Origin: a virus | Direction: 5' to 3' (one strand) | IMG/VR virus record: IMGVR_UViG_3300043413_000122 | Span: 1 to 23,431 of that record | Length of the DNA: 23,431 nt | Shown here: positions 8,162-17,066 of the stretch, one piece after another | How the letters are laid out: the number at the start of each line of letters is the position of its first letter | Position numbering within the stretch: position 1 is the first letter of the stretch | Position numbers and translations under genes: made by a program | The notes under the pieces: generated by a model | Database searches by the model: none | The model's input: only the letters and a program-made list of their open reading frames with translations | What the model was told of the DNA's origin: nothing

Positions 8162-11100
8162 TTAACGGTTGACGTTGCCCCTGAGCTGGGCCTCGAAACG
8201 GTCGGTATCCACCGCTGCCACCGACTGCAAGATGGTGCGGATAAACCAGATCGGGTAATTGGCGGCGTAGGTGTTGAACCGCAGCACGTTACCCGCCGCC
8301 CAGCCTGCCCCCCAGCCGCGCCGGTCAAGCCTGAAATAGGGCTGGCCGTTGTTGGGGTTGATGGGGGCAAAGTCGGTATTCACGTCCCCCACCGCAATCT
8401 GGCCCACATGTTCCCCCACCAGAATAAACGTGGTGGTGGTCTGGAAGATGATGGCCCATCGCTCTTGCAAGGTGGCCCGGTTGCTCACCGCGATCGGGAA
8501 ATCCGTATCGTTGTATTCCGCCGTGCAGGGGTCGCCAATCAGAAAATCAGACCAGTTATTTGTCCAGGTGCGCTGGTCGAACAGCGACCCATAGCGGGCC
8601 CACAGGTCACCGATGATCAGGGCGCTGGAGACCAGGGTATCCGCCGCCTCATAGTTGTGACTGAGGGGCCGTGCCAGGGTGATGCGGCCCGAGATCTCCA
8701 CATCGGTGGCCAGGCTCATATCCTCGACCCGGTGAACCACGCTCAGCGGCTCCACATAGCCGGTCAGACTCAGCGGGCTGGCTAGGGTCACCATCCCGCT
8801 GTTCATGTTGACGCTGTAGAGCTGCGGCGCCAACTCCTTGCCGTTCTTATCCTCCACCCAGCAATAGGCCAACCGTTCGCGCCCGGTGTTGAGCTGTTGC
8901 CCGGCCTGCACTCCCATGGGGAAGGCAGTGCGCTTGGTGGAATGCACCACTACGATGTAACCCTTGCGAATGAAGGGCACCCGGCCATCGGATGGCAGGC
9001 GCACCGGATCCAGCTTGATGAGATCCGCATCAAGCGGCAGATAGCTATAGACCACCGCATTAAACCGGATGGTGTCAGCCACCACTGACAAGGGGCGCCA
9101 GATCTTGCCATCGACCACCCTATCCGGGTCGTACCAGGGTTTACCCTCGTTGCCCGCCGCCGTCACCAAGCGGCCAAAGCGCACCGATACCACCCCGGTC
9201 TGATAGTCCACCTTGCCGGTCACGTCAGTGCTGGTGATGGTGCCATCGCCGTTGGCGGTCACCTCGAACCGGCGCCCGTCTGCAGTGTTACCGCTTAGGT
9301 AGAGGCTGGATGGCGCAATGGGTGCCCCCGGCGTTCTGAATGTCACCTCGTCCACCGTCTGGGCCACCAGGCTGGTGACCAGCGAATTCAGGGCAGGCAC
9401 GGGCGCCGCGCCGGGGTTCCAGACCGTGACGGTCGCCTTGCCGGTGGCGTAATCCAGCGTCCCGGCCTGCTCACCGGCCCCGGTGGCGGGGTCAATGTTG
9501 CGATAGAGGATCCCTTGCCTGTCCACATAGACAGACCCGCCCAGGACAAAGCGCACTGAGTTGGCCAGGATCGCCTCGCCGTTGCGCGGGGTGATATCCA
9601 GCACCAGCGGGGTGGCTGTCACTGTGTCCTGGCCCGCTTGGCTTGCATTGTTGCTGCGGTACTCCACCTCGACCCAACCACTGTCGTCCACCGGGAACAG
9701 GTAAGCCGCCTGCACGTAGTAGATTTCAACCAACGTCCAGCGCTGGCGGGCTATGGTGTTGCCCTGACTATCGGTGTAGGTGCCGATGGTGCGCCACTCA
9801 TAGCGGGTTTTCGGAATGCCGCCCTGGCCATCCGGCTTGATGGTGATCTTGCCGGTGGTGTAGTTGACGCTGCCCCGCTCCACCCCCGCCGCATCCAGCA
9901 GCTTGCCCACACCGTTGTCGCGCACACTGATGATCGGGTCACGGGTAGCGATCACCAGTTCGGTGTCGTCCTTCACATCCTCATAAAGGGCATTCCAGCG
10001 CAATGAGACCATTCGGGGGGTCAGGTTCTGCTTGGCCAGCTGCAGGGTGATCGTCCCGTCCGGGTTGCGGGCTGGGTAGTCAAAGCGTTGGATGTCCGGG
10101 TCGCCATACTGGTAAACAACCTGGTACTCCTGGCCGCCATCCGGCAGGGTCGCCACCCGCAGGGCCAGATCGCCGGTCACATAATTGATGGTGCCGGAGG
10201 CATCGCCGGTCAGCTGGCCAGCCCCGTTGTCGATGGCGGTTTTAGTCGCGCCACCGGCTTGCCAGGTCAGGGTCAGGCTGTTGGGAGTGATCCCCTCATG
10301 GGCCAGCTTATGGGTCAGCTGCACCGGATCCAGCACCATGCTGGCGCGGTTGAGGTAAGAGACCTTGGTACCCCAGCTGAACATGATCGCGCTGTTCACA
10401 TCCGGCAGCGCCCCCAGAGTCAGCACCACAGAGCCGGTGGTGAAGTTGAGCAGGCCAGAGCCATAGGATTTGTCCTGGCCAAACAGCTCCCCGCGCCCGT
10501 TGTCTTTCAGGTCGTACCATTTGCCCTGGGCCAGATAGCTGACGGTCAGCGAACCGGGGCAAGGGGTAGGCAGCAGGGTCGCGGTGTAGGCATAGCCCCG
10601 ATTGTTGGCGGCGATCTGGATCTGGGCCGTATCAGCGATGCGCGATGGCATCACTGCCGGGCGAAAGCTCACGGTTTTGCTGGCCGCGCCGTAGTTCGGG
10701 CACTGGCTATTGAAGGTCAGCAGACCGCGCCCGTAGTCGATAGCCCCCACCACGGTACCAACCAGGAACAGCTCGCCGCCCTTATCGGTGATCACCGCCG
10801 CGCCGATGGTGACCGATACGCTGCCCGGCATGGCCCCAATCCCCAGGAACAGCCCCTGACTGGGGCTGACCGGTGAGGTGGTGGTGAAAGTGTGGGGACT
10901 GCCCACCCCGGATTCCAGCAGGGCGCCCAGCTCACCGGCAGCGGTCAAATCCACCACAGGGGTTTCACTGCGGGCACTGGGTACCAGCTGGGTGAAGATA
11001 GTCTTGGCCTGCACCCGCATTGCACCCAGCGCCGCATCCGCCACCAGCTTGGTGGTCGAAAAGTAGTTGGCTGCATCGGCCACCACGGTTTCCCGCAGGG

Positions 11101-11755
11101 TGGTCTTGGTGGTTGCCTGGTCATAGGGGCTGGGCTGCTCCCCTTCAAAGGTGTAGCGCAGCGGGTCAGTGATCACGCAAGTGACCACGTTGCGGGTGAA
11201 CTCGCCCTGGTAGCCCGCCACCCCGAACTTGCGCAGCTCGGCGGTTACCCGGTCAACCCGCACATACTGCTCAATCTCGTTCCCCTTCCCTTCGTTGCCG
11301 ACCAGTACCAACACCTCCCCGACCTCCGGCAACCGCACCTCTACCCGTTGCAGGATACGGATCGCCCGCTGCCCTTCCAGCTGGGTATCGTAGAGCACCC
11401 CTTGCCACTTCGGGCCTCGGGCCTGATAGCGCTCCAGGGTGTTGCGGGCGTTGCCTCTGGTATCGTTGTGGTCTTTGGTGGTCATCAGCGTCAGGTTGAC
11501 GCTGGGATCACTGGGCGGCAGCAGCACCATGGCGTTGGCGCCATAGTAGGTGTCGGTGCCGTCCGTCTGCACCGCCAGAAACGCCTTGCGCATATTCACG
11601 GTGCCATAGGCCCGATCCATATCGCTGACGTCAGGGAACAGGCTGTTATGGTTGCCGCTGATGATCTCGCGGCCAGTGATGCGACCGCCGCCGTCATCGG
11701 TATCAACCAGGCGCTGGCTGGCCAACAACACGATATCGCCAGAGAGAATGGTCAT
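8162..11755 (-). CDS. Giant repeat-containing phage tail protein (1197 aa)
   Basis: The start at 11755 (MTILSGDIVLLASQRLVDTD) is set by an ATGA overlap with the preceding gene; the frame stays open about 100 codons further upstream, but that is shadow of the 122 aa gene. Residues about 323-995 contain roughly seven copies of a loose repeat of the pattern DNGxGxLxG...GxxxYxTGxxxLxxxxLPD, clearest at 417-452, 509-540, 612-643 and 835-863. Such alternation suggests a string of small beta domains along the tail tip or a central fibre. The last ~200 residues are Trp/Asn-rich and unlike the repeats. Size and position directly after the distal-tail-like gene suggest a tail-tip or baseplate-like component; the exact role is unknown. 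Confidence 0.75.
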   Translation of the reverse strand: MTILSGDIVLLASQRLVDTDDGGGRITGREIISGNHNSLFPDVSDMDRAYGTVNMRKAFLAVQTDGTDTYYGANAMVLLPPSDPSVNLTLMTTKDHNDTRGNARNTLERYQARGPKWQGVLYDTQLEGQRAIRILQRVEVRLPEVGEVLVLVGNEGKGNEIEQYVRVDRVTAELRKFGVAGYQGEFTRNVVTCVITDPLRYTFEGEQPSPYDQATTKTTLRETVVADAANYFSTTKLVADAALGAMRVQAKTIFTQLVPSARSETPVVDLTAAGELGALLESGVGSPHTFTTTSPVSPSQGLFLGIGAMPGSVSVTIGAAVITDKGGELFLVGTVVGAIDYGRGLLTFNSQCPNYGAASKTVSFRPAVMPSRIADTAQIQIAANNRGYAYTATLLPTPCPGSLTVSYLAQGKWYDLKDNGRGELFGQDKSYGSGLLNFTTGSVVLTLGALPDVNSAIMFSWGTKVSYLNRASMVLDPVQLTHKLAHEGITPNSLTLTWQAGGATKTAIDNGAGQLTGDASGTINYVTGDLALRVATLPDGGQEYQVVYQYGDPDIQRFDYPARNPDGTITLQLAKQNLTPRMVSLRWNALYEDVKDDTELVIATRDPIISVRDNGVGKLLDAAGVERGSVNYTTGKITIKPDGQGGIPKTRYEWRTIGTYTDSQGNTIARQRWTLVEIYYVQAAYLFPVDDSGWVEVEYRSNNASQAGQDTVTATPLVLDITPRNGEAILANSVRFVLGGSVYVDRQGILYRNIDPATGAGEQAGTLDYATGKATVTVWNPGAAPVPALNSLVTSLVAQTVDEVTFRTPGAPIAPSSLYLSGNTADGRRFEVTANGDGTITSTDVTGKVDYQTGVVSVRFGRLVTAAGNEGKPWYDPDRVVDGKIWRPLSVVADTIRFNAVVYSYLPLDADLIKLDPVRLPSDGRVPFIRKGYIVVVHSTKRTAFPMGVQAGQQLNTGRERLAYCWVEDKNGKELAPQLYSVNMNSGMVTLASPLSLTGYVEPLSVVHRVEDMSLATDVEISGRITLARPLSHNYEAADTLVSSALIIGDLWARYGSLFDQRTWTNNWSDFLIGDPCTAEYNDTDFPIAVSNRATLQERWAIIFQTTTTFILVGEHVGQIAVGDVNTDFAPINPNNGQPYFRLDRRGWGAGWAAGNVLRFNTYAANYPIWFIRTILQSVAAVDTDRFEAQLRGNVNR

Positions 11756-12120
11756 GGGGTTACCTCTGTAAGATTCAGGGTCAAGGCATAGGGGTCGCCC
11801 CCTTCCGGGTCGGCCATCTCCACCAGTGGCGTGGCCACCACGCCAGGGCGGCGCCACACCACAGTGCGGGCCACGCCATCGAGCAGGGTCAACGTCATCA
11901 GCTGGGCCACCTGCACCTCCAGCGCCTTGAGCTCCTGCACCTTGGCGCGGGTGCAATGCCCGCTCAGAGTCAGCGGCCGCCCCTCGGGCTTGGCGGTCTC
12001 CTCCACCAACAGGGCGCCACTCAAGGTCGGGGTCACCACCTGCTCGACCGGTGCCCACTCGAACTCGTCGCGCCAGACCAGATCATCTGGCAGCAGCACG
12101 CTGTTTAAGGTCACGTTCAT
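11752..12120 (-). CDS. Distal-tail-like phage protein (122 aa)
   Basis: A 122 aa protein, start MNVTLNSVLLPDDLVWRDEF. It overlaps the tape measure stop (ATGA, 12117-12120) and the giant tail gene start (ATGA, 11752-11755), so all three are translationally coupled. The sequence has the WRDEFEW...LSGALLVEE...GRPLTLSG organisation and alternating beta strands seen in small tail proteins that follow the tape measure and fold like distal tail proteins. This assignment rests on position and general pattern rather than on a diagnostic motif. Confidence 0.7.
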   Translation of the reverse strand: MNVTLNSVLLPDDLVWRDEFEWAPVEQVVTPTLSGALLVEETAKPEGRPLTLSGHCTRAKVQELKALEVQVAQLMTLTLLDGVARTVVWRRPGVVATPLVEMADPEGGDPYALTLNLTEVTP

Positions 12121-14954
12121 TGGCGAAGTCCTTGCTGTTTAAGAAGTGAGATCAGGGCATTCGCATTGGCCTCATCGGCCTGCAGTTCGGCCGAGCCTCC
12201 CGCCCCTTTGAGCTCGATGGTGATCCGCTCGGACAAGGGCCTGCGTGTCCCTGGGGTGTTGGTGCTGGGGGTAGATGACTCTACAGCCGGAGCCGGTGGC
12301 TGAGCTGCGGCCTGGTTGGTTTTGGCACTATCCTTGGCCAACGCTTTGTTGAGCTCCTCTTTGAGGCGGGCCTGCATCGCCTCCATCTCTTTTTGGAACT
12401 TCTCACCGTAATACTTGCTCCACTCGCTGTAGGCCGGAATGTCTTTGACCTTCTGGCTGTAGCGAGCCAGCTCCTCTTCCACGCCGGCAAGCGTGTTGGC
12501 TAGACCATCGGCATTGCCGCGCAGACTGTTGATGTCCACGCTTTTGTAATAGAAAGACCCGGCATTGACGGTGCGGGTGTTGCCACTGCCGCCCCCTCCA
12601 CCACTGGATAGGCTGGTGTTGGTCTGCTCGGCCTCGTCCTGAACGCCCTTGAGCCCGGCCCGCATGGCATCGGTCGCCCCCTTGGCCCGCGCGGCGGCCT
12701 CGTCAAAACTATCGCCAATGGCCGCCACTGCCTTTTTGGCCTCCCCGCTGCCCCCTTTTACCTTGCTCATGGCGTCGCTTGCGATGGCCATGGAGCGAGC
12801 CAGCGCATCGCCGGTGATCTTGCCCTGGGCGGCCAGTTGCTTCTGACGCTCGATCACCGCATCGATCTCGGCGGTGGTCTTGGCGCTGTTGTAGGCAGCG
12901 GCCAGCGCCTCCTCGATGGCGGCACTACTGGCACCCGTGTGCGCCACCAATACATCCAGGGCGCCGATGGTCTTCTGAAAGCCCGCACCGATACGGCCAT
13001 TGGCCTGCTCAAAATCGAGGCCGAGCACCTTAAACGCTTCTGCCAGTTTGGCTGGGCCATCGGCGGCGGTTTGCTTGGCCACGGCATTGATCTCTGCCAG
13101 ATAATCACGGGTACTCTTGGCCTCATCCCCCAGTGCTTTAACTGCGGCGGCGCCTTGTCGCCAGCTGCCGGTGGCATCGTCGTAATGCACCTTCCCCTCG
13201 GCGACCAGGCGATCGAGATCCGCCATGCTGGTGATGGCAAAGCCGAGCTCGGCTGACAGGGCGGCAAACTGACCATTGAGGCGGGCCTGAGTCTCGGAGC
13301 GCAGTGCTTGCGCCTCCCGGAGCGCCAGCTCAGCCTGCACCAGCTGACGCAAGGCAGAGGCAAACTGGGTGATCTGGATGATGGACTCGACCGCCACGGC
13401 GGCCAGTAGCCCCTTGACGGCAGCGCCCAGCACCCTGACCCCGATGGCTGCACCGGCTGCTGCCGTGCCCGCTGTCGTCATACCGCCTGCTGCTGTCGCT
13501 GTCGCCACAGGCATGGCAATAAATTGGGCGTAGAGGCTGCGCAGATCACCCATCCAGCCCGCGATTTTCAGGCCGACCCAAGCCTGGGCCAACACGGTCA
13601 GCGCGGTGCGCCACTCATAGAGGGTCTGGATCAGCGACTTGAGGGTTTCCCCCATGGAGATAAAGCCATCGGAGAGGCGCTGAGCCCACTCCTGCAGGCG
13701 GCCATCCCTGGCCATCGCCTCAAATTCTGCATTAAGGCTGGCCAGCTGGTTTTTGAGCCAGGCCAGCGCCCCGTTCTCGGCCACCATCCGGTAAAACTTG
13801 GCGAGGTTGTCCTGGGCATTGGATATAAGCCCGGAGAGCAGACTCATGTTGTTGGCAGCTGCACCGCGCGATTGGGCAGCAATCTCGTTCATCAGGGCAG
13901 AGATGGTCTCGCGGCCCAGCTTGCCTGCCTCAGAGAGCTTCTGCAGTTCGGCGGTGTTCTTGCCGGTCACCTGCTCCAACATCTGCCAGACCGGCATGCC
14001 CCGCTCAATCAGCTGCAGGATCTCCTCACCCTGCAGCTTCTGCTTGGCCCAGGCTTGGCCAAGGGCCAGGGAGATGCCCTGCACCTCTTCAAAACCGCCG
14101 CCCAACTTGAACGCTTGATCGACAATGCCCTGCATGGCCCCCGCCATGGGGTCGATGCCGAACGCCTTGAGGCGCACGAACACCTGGGTGACTTCACTGA
14201 GCTGCAGGGGGGTGTTCTTGGCAAAGTCCTGGATCCAGGCTGACGCCTCTTTGCCACCGGCAATCGATCCCATCACTGCCTTGAGCTGCACATCGAGGCG
14301 CTCGGCCTGATCGCCTGTCTGGAACATTGCCATCAGTTGGGTGGTGAAGGTCTGGATACCGAACCAGGTACCCGCCAGCGCCACCAGCCGCCCGGTCAAG
14401 CTACCGATAGCCCCTTGCAAGCCACCGGCCTGCTGACTGCCCTGACCTAATCCGCGTCCCAGCCGTTCGGTCTGGGCGACACTCTTGGTCAGCTCACGCT
14501 GCAGGCGCTGCTGCTCCTGGGCAAGGTTCCTGGTATCGAGCCCGGACTGCTTGAGTCCTGCGTGCAAGCGAGTATGACTGGCGGACTGAGCGACTAACTG
14601 GCGCTCCAGCTGCTTGACCTCGGAGGCCAGCAAGCGCTCTTGTTCGGACAGCGCCTTGGCATCGCCGCTGCCCGCTTGTTGCTCACGGCGCAACTGCTCC
14701 AGCTTGTCACGGCTAAGCACCGTCGCCAGTTCGAGCTGGGTCAGGGCGGCTTTTGAGTCATTGAACTGCTGGATCAGCGCCTGCTGGCGACTTAGCGATT
14801 CGAGGGTTTCAGCCAGTTGCGCCGTTTCGGCGGCCGTCTCGTCCGAGATAGGGCCCAGTTCCTGCACCTCACCCGCCAAGGCGGCCAGGTCTTCCCGGCC
14901 GGTGACCTTGGCCGCCAGCTCCAGGGCTAGTTTGAGGGTGCTAGAGGTGGACAT
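12117..14954 (-). CDS. Tail tape measure protein
   Basis: A 945 aa protein that sets tail length and is packed inside the tube. Seen: a long Gln/Glu/Leu-rich heptad region (about 40-165) that should be coiled coil; a tape-measure domain at about 190-375 (QAERLDVQLKAVMGS, EVTQVFVRLKAFGIDP, GEEILQLIERGMPVWQML); an Ala/Gly-rich hydrophobic region near 480-530 that may be membrane-seeking; and more helical sequence to the C-terminus. The start has AGGA 7 nt upstream. It has its own late-promoter-like element, and the tail tube gene that would normally lie close upstream is 2.8 kb away across inserted cargo. Confidence 0.92.
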   Translation of the reverse strand: MSTSSTLKLALELAAKVTGREDLAALAGEVQELGPISDETAAETAQLAETLESLSRQQALIQQFNDSKAALTQLELATVLSRDKLEQLRREQQAGSGDAKALSEQERLLASEVKQLERQLVAQSASHTRLHAGLKQSGLDTRNLAQEQQRLQRELTKSVAQTERLGRGLGQGSQQAGGLQGAIGSLTGRLVALAGTWFGIQTFTTQLMAMFQTGDQAERLDVQLKAVMGSIAGGKEASAWIQDFAKNTPLQLSEVTQVFVRLKAFGIDPMAGAMQGIVDQAFKLGGGFEEVQGISLALGQAWAKQKLQGEEILQLIERGMPVWQMLEQVTGKNTAELQKLSEAGKLGRETISALMNEIAAQSRGAAANNMSLLSGLISNAQDNLAKFYRMVAENGALAWLKNQLASLNAEFEAMARDGRLQEWAQRLSDGFISMGETLKSLIQTLYEWRTALTVLAQAWVGLKIAGWMGDLRSLYAQFIAMPVATATAAGGMTTAGTAAAGAAIGVRVLGAAVKGLLAAVAVESIIQITQFASALRQLVQAELALREAQALRSETQARLNGQFAALSAELGFAITSMADLDRLVAEGKVHYDDATGSWRQGAAAVKALGDEAKSTRDYLAEINAVAKQTAADGPAKLAEAFKVLGLDFEQANGRIGAGFQKTIGALDVLVAHTGASSAAIEEALAAAYNSAKTTAEIDAVIERQKQLAAQGKITGDALARSMAIASDAMSKVKGGSGEAKKAVAAIGDSFDEAAARAKGATDAMRAGLKGVQDEAEQTNTSLSSGGGGGSGNTRTVNAGSFYYKSVDINSLRGNADGLANTLAGVEEELARYSQKVKDIPAYSEWSKYYGEKFQKEMEAMQARLKEELNKALAKDSAKTNQAAAQPPAPAVESSTPSTNTPGTRRPLSERITIELKGAGGSAELQADEANANALISLLKQQGLRQ

Positions 14955-14985
14955 GGGGCATTCCTGAGAGATTCAGATATCCCCC

Positions 14986-15018
14986 ATGATAAAGGGGTGG
15001 AAGAGTGGTGGGATTTAT
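14986..15018 (-). promoter_or_regulatory. Mu C-type late promoter candidate for the tape measure operon
   Basis: On the plus strand TTAT-GGTGAA-TTAC (15015-15028) lies exactly 23 nt from ATGATA (14986-14991), which reads as a TATCAT -10 box on the minus strand. A GGG (15010-15012) flanks the TTAT, giving ATAA-NN-CCC on the minus strand. The layout matches two other copies in the window and the TTAT-N6-ATAA site plus CCC known for Mu C protein. Transcription would begin near 14979, giving a leader of about 25 nt that contains the ribosome site. Confidence 0.55.
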
Positions 15019-15143
15019 GGTGAATTACTGATGGATGCCACAGGAATGGCGTAAAGGTTCGACTACTCTATTCGGGGCAAGTCTATAGTTTAAAAGATCA
15101 AAAACAGTTGCTAAAACTCGCATGCTACTTACAGGAATAAACG

Positions 15144-15536
15144 GTGAAAAAAAGAGCAAAACTTAAGAAATATTCAGAGCTTTTTAATCGACACATCGAG
15201 AGTTACCTCTCTCCAGGAATATCGATCCAAACTGTTATCCATCCAGTAGAACAAGAGGGCGCAGTTTTTGAATTTCACCTAAATAAAAATGGAGTTTCGG
15301 GAGAGCGCTTCGACAAGCCTAGAAGCTCAATTGGCGAAGTTCTTTCTGACATTCCACAGAGAATGATAGGTGGCAACCTTGAACAAGTTCACTTTAGTGG
15401 TACGAATCTCTACCTTGAAGGAAATAGAGTCATTGTTATCAAGGGAGAAGATGACAAGAACTCATGGAGCGGAAACGCTGTAATCCAAGATGTTGAGCGA
15501 GTGGTTTCCACATCAATGGGGGGCAAGAGTTCATGA
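15144..15536 (+). CDS. Unknown protein, first gene of the three-gene cargo operon
   Basis: A 130 aa soluble protein (GTG start, AGGA 7 nt upstream) beginning MKKRAKLKKYSELFNRHIES. Lys-rich N-terminus; the remainder alternates short strands and turns (AVFEFHLNKNG, LYLEGNRVIVIKGED). No signal peptide, membrane segment or known catalytic motif was recognised. Its DNA is much more AT-rich than the phage genes on either side and it is transcribed against them, so it was acquired separately. Its stop overlaps the next start as ATGA, so it is translationally coupled to the membrane protein and presumably acts with it. Confidence 0.75.
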   Translation: MKKRAKLKKYSELFNRHIESYLSPGISIQTVIHPVEQEGAVFEFHLNKNGVSGERFDKPRSSIGEVLSDIPQRMIGGNLEQVHFSGTNLYLEGNRVIVIKGEDDKNSWSGNAVIQDVERVVSTSMGGKSS

Positions 15537-15967
15537 GTGGCAAGCCACAACTGCCGATTGACCAGATTAAACAGTTGGCTGCAGACATCCGAGAAATAAA
15601 TAACTATGCTGCAAACCACGGTTTCGACGCAGGTTTATTTCATGCACAAGTTAATCCAAGCTCACCATCAAAGAGCTGGGTACTCGACTGGACATTGATA
15701 ACTTTAGTAGGATTTTCATTTTTATTTATTATTCTTCTATCTGTGCTGGCATTTTATGAACCAATTTCTTCAAAAGCCTCTAATTTCTTATTTGTCTCCG
15801 GCATGCTTTTAGTTGTTGGTATTTCTACAGCGGCGCATAAGAAATTCGATAACCAAACAATAACTGGCATTATATGTATAGGATTGCTCGGTGTATTACT
15901 TGTTGGCTCTGGTGTTTTTACACCACGGGAAGCTGTTGAACAATTAAAAGAGATGAAAAATGAATAG
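15533..15967 (+). CDS. Three-helix membrane protein, second gene of the cargo operon
   Basis: A 144 aa protein with a ~50 residue soluble N-terminus (QIKQLAADIREINNYAANHG looks helical) and three hydrophobic segments at about 52-74, 82-101 and 109-129, followed by a short charged tail. No signal peptidase site. The start overlaps the first gene by ATGA, and its stop overlaps the HNH gene start by 8 nt, so all three products should be made in fixed proportion. A membrane-anchored sensor, toxin or channel partner for the downstream nuclease is a reasonable inference; no family was recognised. Confidence 0.78.
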   Translation: MSGKPQLPIDQIKQLAADIREINNYAANHGFDAGLFHAQVNPSSPSKSWVLDWTLITLVGFSFLFIILLSVLAFYEPISSKASNFLFVSGMLLVVGISTAAHKKFDNQTITGIICIGLLGVLLVGSGVFTPREAVEQLKEMKNE

Positions 15968-16730
15968 AGAACCACCGAAAGACGTCAAGAAGACTCTGCG
16001 CGAAGAAGTTGGGTTTGGCTGCCCTGTTCCAAACTGTGGTCGACCATACTTAGAGTGGCATCACTTCGATCCTCCCTGGCGTGAAAAAAACCATCATAAC
16101 CCGAAAGGTATGATTGCTCTATGCAGAGAACATCATATACAAGCAGACCATGGTGCTTTCACTCCGGCACAACTGCATGAATTCAAACGTGCAGGTAAAG
16201 AAAACTGGAAACAGATTAGCGGTAAATTTAACTGGATGAGAAACCGTATATTAGCTGTCGTCGGAGGTAATTTTTACTACGAGACTCCAATTATCTTCAT
16301 GTTCAGGGAACAACCTATAATCTGGTTTGAAAGAGACGAAAACAATTACCTGCTACTAAATGTTCACATGTTGTCAACAAGCAGATTACCAAGAGCCTAC
16401 ATTACGAACAATGAGTGGTTCAATGTTGGCAATGAGGAAGATATTGAATGTCCTCCCTCGGCAAAAAGAGTAAAAATTAGTTATCCAAACGGGGATATGG
16501 TGTCTATTGAATTTTTCGAAATAAATACCATTGAAGATGCTAAGAAGCGTTATCCAAAAGCCAGAGTTGGCGACTGGCGTATAGAACTCCCAGTTACTGC
16601 TGTAGAAGTTACAAACATCGTTGCAAATTCAGGCCTTGAGTTTAATGCAAATGAAACCAAATTTGGAATTGGAAATGTAATGAGGAATTGTTTTTTATCA
16701 CATTGTGGTGCTGGTTTTGCAATTAGCTAA
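15960..16730 (+). CDS. HNH-nuclease domain fused to an unknown C-terminal domain, third gene of the cargo operon
   Basis: A 256 aa protein. Residues about 14-80 form an HNH/zinc-finger nuclease module: C21-(X4)-C26, then WHH (33-35) followed by DPPW, N47, then LC55-x2-HH (58-59) and AD near 62-63. These supply the metal-binding and catalytic His/Asn/His set of the HNH superfamily. Residues about 90-250 form a separate domain with alternating aromatic strands (IIWFERDENNYLLLNVHML, VSIEFFEINTIEDAKKRYPK) that was not recognised. The gene is AT-rich, overlaps the membrane-protein gene by 8 nt and ends before a strong terminator. A nuclease effector in phage defence or superinfection exclusion is inferred, not shown. 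Confidence 0.82.
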   Translation: MNREPPKDVKKTLREEVGFGCPVPNCGRPYLEWHHFDPPWREKNHHNPKGMIALCREHHIQADHGAFTPAQLHEFKRAGKENWKQISGKFNWMRNRILAVVGGNFYYETPIIFMFREQPIIWFERDENNYLLLNVHMLSTSRLPRAYITNNEWFNVGNEEDIECPPSAKRVKISYPNGDMVSIEFFEINTIEDAKKRYPKARVGDWRIELPVTAVEVTNIVANSGLEFNANETKFGIGNVMRNCFLSHCGAGFAIS

Positions 16731-16799
16731 CCCCATTCATTGCAATCCCATCAATACAATAAAACCTAATTTGAATTCCAATTTATTTAAAATATTTAT

Positions 16800-16824
16800 A
16801 ACGGCGGGTCTCCCCGCCGTTTTC
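16800..16824. terminator. Terminator A, bidirectional: 3' end of the cargo operon and of the tail-tube remnant
   Basis: A 9-bp perfect stem (AACGGCGGG with CCCGCCGTT) and TCTC loop, followed on the plus strand by TTTTC. It is a near copy of the terminator at 17777-17797, and both lie just beyond tail-tube 3' sequence on the minus strand. Confidence 0.8.
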
Positions 16825-16983
16825 ATTCCCCTGTAACATCAGTCACCGGCCGATCCACGTAGAAGGGGCGGTCTCGCCATCCACAACCAGCAGCTCGAAC
16901 TCGATGAGCTTGTCGCTCAGGAAATCCAGCGCCTTCTTGGGGGACAAGTTGGCACGGGGCAAAGTCAGTTTGAACTCTCCAAA
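16823..16983 (-). pseudogene. Truncated, frameshifted copy of the tail tube 3' end
   Basis: Minus-strand translation gives LTLPRANLSPKKALDFLSDK, closely matching the tail tube C-terminus encoded at 17811-17970 (LTVPRASLAPKKAVDFLSDK). Compared with the intact gene it has a 12-nt in-frame deletion and a 1-nt deletion in the G run near 16864-16867, which destroys the last codons (APFYVDRPV becomes APSTWIGR-stop). Nothing upstream of this segment is present. By eye the two copies agree at over 80% of positions, so they have diverged and are not a very recent duplication. Confidence 0.85.
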
Positions 16984-17000
16984 ACTGACGACACAATGAC

Positions 17001-17029
17001 CTGTCATTTCTGACAGTGGCAAGTTTGCC
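17001..17029. promoter_or_regulatory. Palindromes upstream of the 97 aa gene; possible operator
   Basis: CTGTCATTTCTGACAG (17001-17016) has perfect 6-bp arms around TTTC. It is followed at once by GGCAAGTTTGCC (17018-17029), with 5-bp arms. A TTGCCT (17025-17030) and a TTTAAT-like hexamer 18 nt further on could be a weak promoter for the 97 aa gene, which would place the palindromes over its -35 region. Confidence 0.3.
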
Positions 17030-17066
17030 TAGGGAATCAATACTCAGATTTAATTGAGCAGAGGGT

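Noticed and set aside
11756-12058. About 100 codon N-terminal extension of the giant tail protein
   Set aside because: It overlaps the 122 aa gene completely in another frame and is Gly/Arg/Ala-rich; the ATGA overlap at 11752-11755 gives the natural start.
15410-15975. Minus-strand frames inside the three-gene cargo
   Set aside because: They are short, lack ribosome sites and lie opposite clearly better genes with coupled starts.
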